The translations under genes were made by a program, and so were the position numbers. From Pseudomonadota bacterium (GTDB lineage Bacteria > Pseudomonadota > Gammaproteobacteria > Pseudomonadales > Pseudomonadaceae): a stretch of 23,766 bases of DNA. Within the stretch, counting starts at the first letter, position 1; every line of letters begins with the position of its first letter. The DNA is taken from assembly GCA_023388335.1 (NCBI GenBank), contig JAEWGL010000127.1, positions 1 through 23,766 on the forward strand, written 5' to 3'. This document shows, one piece after another, positions 20,976 to 23,766 of the stretch. Under the pieces are notes generated by a model that did not search any database, was not told where the DNA came from, and worked only from the letters and a program-made list of their open reading frames with translations.

Positions 20976-21857
20976 ATGCGAGAAATCAGCCTCGACCGCC
21001 TGCGCACCCTGGTGGTGATCGCCGACCTTGGCTCCTTCGCCGAAGCCGCGCGCCAACTCAACCTGGCGCCACCGACCATCAGCCTGCACGTCGCAGACCT
21101 TGAGGCACGCATTGGCGCGCCCTTGCTTTCGCGCACCCGCGGCCAGGTGCGCCCGACCGCCGTCGGTGAAACCCTGTTGCTGCGCGCCCGGCGCTTGCTG
21201 GCCGATGCCGACCAGGCGCTGGACGATGTGCGCAGCCAGGTGGACGGCCTGCTGGGCCGGGTGCGCCTGGGCGCCTCGACCGGCGCCATCGCCCATCTCC
21301 TGCCGCAAGCGCTGGAAGCCTTGCGCGTGCAGCATCCCGGCATCGACGTGCAGGTACAGGTCCTGACCTCCCAGGACACCCTGGCGCGGCTGCGCGAGGG
21401 CAGTCTGGACATCGGCCTTGTGGCCTTGCCGCAGGTGGCGGGGAAGGGGATGCAGGTGCGGCCCTGGCGGCGCGACCCGATCCTGGCCTACGTGCCAGCC
21501 GAGTGGCGCGCCCCGGCGCGGGTCACGCCGGCCTGGCTGGCGGCGCGGGCGCTGATCCTCAATGACAGCAGCACCCAGCTGTCGCGGGTCACCGGCGACT
21601 GGTTCGCCGCCGCCGGGCTGTACCCCGAGGCGCGTATCGAGCTCAACTACAACGATGCGATCAAGAGCCTGGTGGCCGCCGGTTACGGCGCCACGTTGCT
21701 ACCTCAGGAAGGCGAGGCCCCCGAGCTCGATCCGCGCATCGCCCGGCGCCCGCTGCGGCCAGGATTGTGGCGCCAGCTCGGTATCGCCTGCCGGGTCGGT
21801 GAAGTGGAGCGGACCACTGCCCATGTGCTGGAGGCGTTGGCACATCTGCAGCAATGA
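20976..21857 (+). CDS. LysR family transcriptional regulator
   Basis: A 293-residue regulator of normal family length. The N-terminal helix-turn-helix reads LDRLRTLVVIADLGSFAEAARQLNLAPPTISLHVADLEARIGAPLLSRTRG (about 6-56), followed by the linker helix. The effector domain begins at LLGRVRLGASTGAIAHLLPQALEAL, with LDIGLVALP as the hinge motif. It is divergent from argC and probably controls it. The effector is unknown. Confidence 0.92.
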   Translation: MREISLDRLRTLVVIADLGSFAEAARQLNLAPPTISLHVADLEARIGAPLLSRTRGQVRPTAVGETLLLRARRLLADADQALDDVRSQVDGLLGRVRLGASTGAIAHLLPQALEALRVQHPGIDVQVQVLTSQDTLARLREGSLDIGLVALPQVAGKGMQVRPWRRDPILAYVPAEWRAPARVTPAWLAARALILNDSSTQLSRVTGDWFAAAGLYPEARIELNYNDAIKSLVAAGYGATLLPQEGEAPELDPRIARRPLRPGLWRQLGIACRVGEVERTTAHVLEALAHLQQ

Positions 21858-21965
21858 TGGGTGTGCGCCGGGCTGCCGCTTCTGGCTGGTGTCTTCGTGG
21901 CCCAGGACCTTGCGGCGGCGCCTGAAGCAGGGCATGGTCACACCCTATTATCGAAGGATTATCGA

Positions 21966-22901
21966 ATGCCCTACGAACTGGACAACCGCCTGGTCATTGG
22001 CGTCGCCTCGAGCGCGGTGTTCGACCTGAGTGAGTCGGACGCGGTGTTTCGCCGCGAGGGCGAGGCACAGTACCGTAAGTACCAGGAGCAGCACCTCGAC
22101 ACTCCACTGGGCAAGGGCATCGCGTTTCCCTTCATCAAGCGCCTGCTGGCCTTGAACGACCTGTGCAGCGACCCCGAAGACCCATTGGTGGAGGTTGTGC
22201 TGTTGTCGCAGAACGATCCCGACACTGGCCTGCGGGTGATGAAGACCATCGAACACCATGGCCTGGGCATGACCCGAGCGATCTTCATGCAGGGCCGCTC
22301 GCCGTACGAATACATCCCGGCGCTGAACATCGCCCTGTTTCTTTCGGCCAGCAAGCCGGACGTGGACGCGGCAATCAAGGCTGGCTACCCGGCCGGCCAG
22401 GTGCTCGACTCGCAGTTCGACGACGATGAGGACGACCCCAGCCTGCGCATCGCCTTCGACTTCGACGGCGTGCTGGCGGGCGATGAGTCCGAGGCGGTGA
22501 TGCAGCGCGCGGGGCTGGACAGCTTCCATGCCCACGAGGTGTTGAACGTCGCACAGCCGCACAACCCCGGCCCGCTCAAGGAATTCTTCGTGCGCATCGC
22601 GCGGATCCAGGCGGCCGAAGAGCAACACAAGATCAGCAATCCCGGCTACGACAACCGCCTGCGCGTATCGATCGTCACCGCGCGCAGCGCCCCGTCCCAC
22701 GAGCGTGCGCTCAATACCCTGAAAAGCTGGGGGGTGATGGCCAACGACGCCTTCTTCCTCGGTGGCATTGAAAAGCGCCGCGTGCTGCAGGTGCTCAAGC
22801 CGCACATCTTCTTCGACGACCAGTCGGCGCACCTCAAGAGCACCAGTACCGTGGTGCCATCCGTGCACATCCCCTTCGGCGTTACCAACCAGGTGCGTTG
22901 A
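21966..22901 (+). CDS. Cytosolic 5'-nucleotidase (PF06189 family)
   Basis: A 311-residue protein resembling cytosolic 5'-nucleotidase I. It has LVIGVASSAVFDLSESDAVF at the N-terminus, EVVLLSQNDPDTGLRVMKTIEHHGLGMTRAIFMQG (about 76-110) and FDFDGVL (164-170), plus DDQSAHL near the C-terminus, all consistent with a HAD-like phosphatase using Mg2+. It would dephosphorylate nucleoside monophosphates. The start at 21966 has AAGGA upstream; the frame is open further upstream but without a comparable RBS. It converges on the next gene with only 7 bp between stops. Confidence 0.88.
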   Translation: MPYELDNRLVIGVASSAVFDLSESDAVFRREGEAQYRKYQEQHLDTPLGKGIAFPFIKRLLALNDLCSDPEDPLVEVVLLSQNDPDTGLRVMKTIEHHGLGMTRAIFMQGRSPYEYIPALNIALFLSASKPDVDAAIKAGYPAGQVLDSQFDDDEDDPSLRIAFDFDGVLAGDESEAVMQRAGLDSFHAHEVLNVAQPHNPGPLKEFFVRIARIQAAEEQHKISNPGYDNRLRVSIVTARSAPSHERALNTLKSWGVMANDAFFLGGIEKRRVLQVLKPHIFFDDQSAHLKSTSTVVPSVHIPFGVTNQVR

Positions 22902-22908
22902 GCGCGGC

Positions 22909-23568
22909 TCAGAACCAGCGGTCGCTGCGCTTGCGGCCGCGGGTCAGCGCCGGCAGGATCAGGCCCGCCAGCAGGCCCGCGCCGGCGATGCCGCCGCCGT
23001 AGACCATGTAATTCATCATCACCTGCTTGTTCTCGTCGCCCAGGCGTGCCTGCGTGCTGCGCAGTTCGGACTGTGCAAGGCTGAGCTGTTCATTGAGCGA
23101 CTTGTTGCGCGCCTCCAGTTCGTCGACCAGCGCCTTGCGCGAGTCGAGGGTCTCCTGCATCCCCTGGACCCGGGTCTTCCAGCTGTCGTCGATGGTCTTG
23201 AGCTGTTCGCTCAGCTGTGCCACCTGGCTGTCCAGTTGCGGCAGGCGTTCGGCCTGGCCGGGCACCTCCTGCAGGTCGCTGCTCGGAATCCACACCACGC
23301 TGCCGTTCTCACCGCGTACCTGGCTGTAGTTGCCCTGGCTGCCGAGCAGGACCACTTTCTGGCCGGACTTGAGGTTGCCGATAATCCGGTGACCATCGGT
23401 CGGGCCACTGCGCACATAGGTGCTCAGGCTGTCACTGACCCAGCGCGCATCGCTGGCGGCTTCTTCTGCGTGCAGCGGCGCCGCGAGCAGGAACAGCGCG
23501 CCGAGCAGGCTACCGCGCAGGACAGGAAAGGCAGTGGAAACCGGAGAGGCAGGACGGGAATCGGGCAT
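22909..23568 (-). CDS. Envelope SH3-domain protein with coiled coil and C-terminal membrane anchor (TIGR04211-like)
   Basis: A 219-residue protein with a signal peptide ending around residue 34 (LLGALFLLAAPLHAEE) and a bacterial SH3 domain at about 42-100 (ARWVSDSLSTYVRSGPTDGHRIIGNLKSGQKVVLLG...VWIPSSDLQ). Next comes a predicted coiled coil at about 105-180 (LDSQVAQLSEQLKTI...LEARNKSLNEQLSLAQSELRSTQARL). A transmembrane segment at about 188-208 and a basic tail RGRKRSDRWF close it. This layout matches the SH3-and-anchor family common in gammaproteobacteria (YgiM-like), held in the inner membrane with the SH3 domain in the periplasm. Function is not settled; a cell-envelope role is likely. Confidence 0.88.
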   Translation of the reverse strand: MPDSRPASPVSTAFPVLRGSLLGALFLLAAPLHAEEAASDARWVSDSLSTYVRSGPTDGHRIIGNLKSGQKVVLLGSQGNYSQVRGENGSVVWIPSSDLQEVPGQAERLPQLDSQVAQLSEQLKTIDDSWKTRVQGMQETLDSRKALVDELEARNKSLNEQLSLAQSELRSTQARLGDENKQVMMNYMVYGGGIAGAGLLAGLILPALTRGRKRSDRWF

Positions 23569-23766
23569 GAGGATCTTCGCATGAACAGGACAAATGTAGG
23601 CCCGATGACTGGGCCGATGAACCGGTCGGGTAATTTGACCGCCAGCGAAAGACCGTTTTTATCGAGGCTGGTTCACTGACCAGTGTAGGAAAAATCCTGC
23701 AAAATGTTGCGTAAGGAACGCCCAAACCCAGGCATCACGGTCTCACTGCAGGCATTGGCCCAAGAC
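23569..23766. other. Right-edge intergenic region
   Basis: This is the upstream region of the SH3-anchor gene up to the window edge. It holds small palindromes (CTGGT-N6-ACCAG at 23668-23683; AGGA-AAAA-TCCT at 23687-23698) and probably that gene's promoter. I cannot place -35 and -10 elements with confidence, and no gene is evident. Confidence 0.4.

Overview
The window looks like chromosome of a fluorescent pseudomonad, most likely of the Pseudomonas putida group. Supporting this are the high GC content, the strong GC bias at third codon positions, the RibB with a degenerate C-terminal half that is typical of pseudomonads, and intergenic REP-like elements of the P. putida kind (for example 8147-8163, 4461-4557). 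No rRNA, tRNA, insertion sequence, phage gene or CRISPR array was seen.

Region A (1-11599) is a flavin-dependent catabolic cluster, probably for an N-heterocyclic or quaternary-nitrogen compound. It encodes a luciferase-like (LLM) monooxygenase, two closely related flavin reductases, a DUF1185 protein, a RutD-like alpha/beta hydrolase, an aldehyde dehydrogenase, a carboxymuconolactone-decarboxylase-like protein, a GntR/FCD regulator, a zinc-ribbon Nudix hydrolase, an extra RibB for flavin supply, a DUF1330 protein, an NCS1 (cytosine/allantoin-type) permease and the start of a polyamine-type ABC binding protein. Five copies of one operator-like motif (consensus GGWATACCRTAATAY, around TGGTATACCA) lie in the promoter regions of the five transcription units. 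The set therefore reads as one regulon, most simply controlled by the local GntR protein. The gene set (LLM oxygenase, flavin reductase, semialdehyde dehydrogenase, alpha/beta hydrolase) parallels the Acinetobacter trigonelline (Tgn) pathway and, more loosely, the Rut and pyridine pathways. The extra genes argue for a different or extended route. The substrate is not known from sequence.

Region B (11670-13703) pairs a type-II-NADH-dehydrogenase-like flavoprotein with a divergent three-cysteine Rrf2 regulator. Two copies of a CGAC-N7-GTCG element, identical at all but one base of a 15-bp core, sit over the two promoters.

Region C (13700-19146) is an AraC-family regulator divergent from an apparent five-gene operon: an AhpD-like CxxC protein, a short acyl-CoA-dehydrogenase-fold protein, and a NitT/TauT-type ABC importer (ATPase, Tat-exported binding protein, permease). 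Its substrate is unknown; an organosulfur or similar nutrient is plausible.

Region D (19168-23766) is more ordinary: a GNAT acetyltransferase, a type-2 argC with a divergent LysR regulator, a cytosolic 5'-nucleotidase, and an envelope SH3/coiled-coil/membrane-anchor protein.
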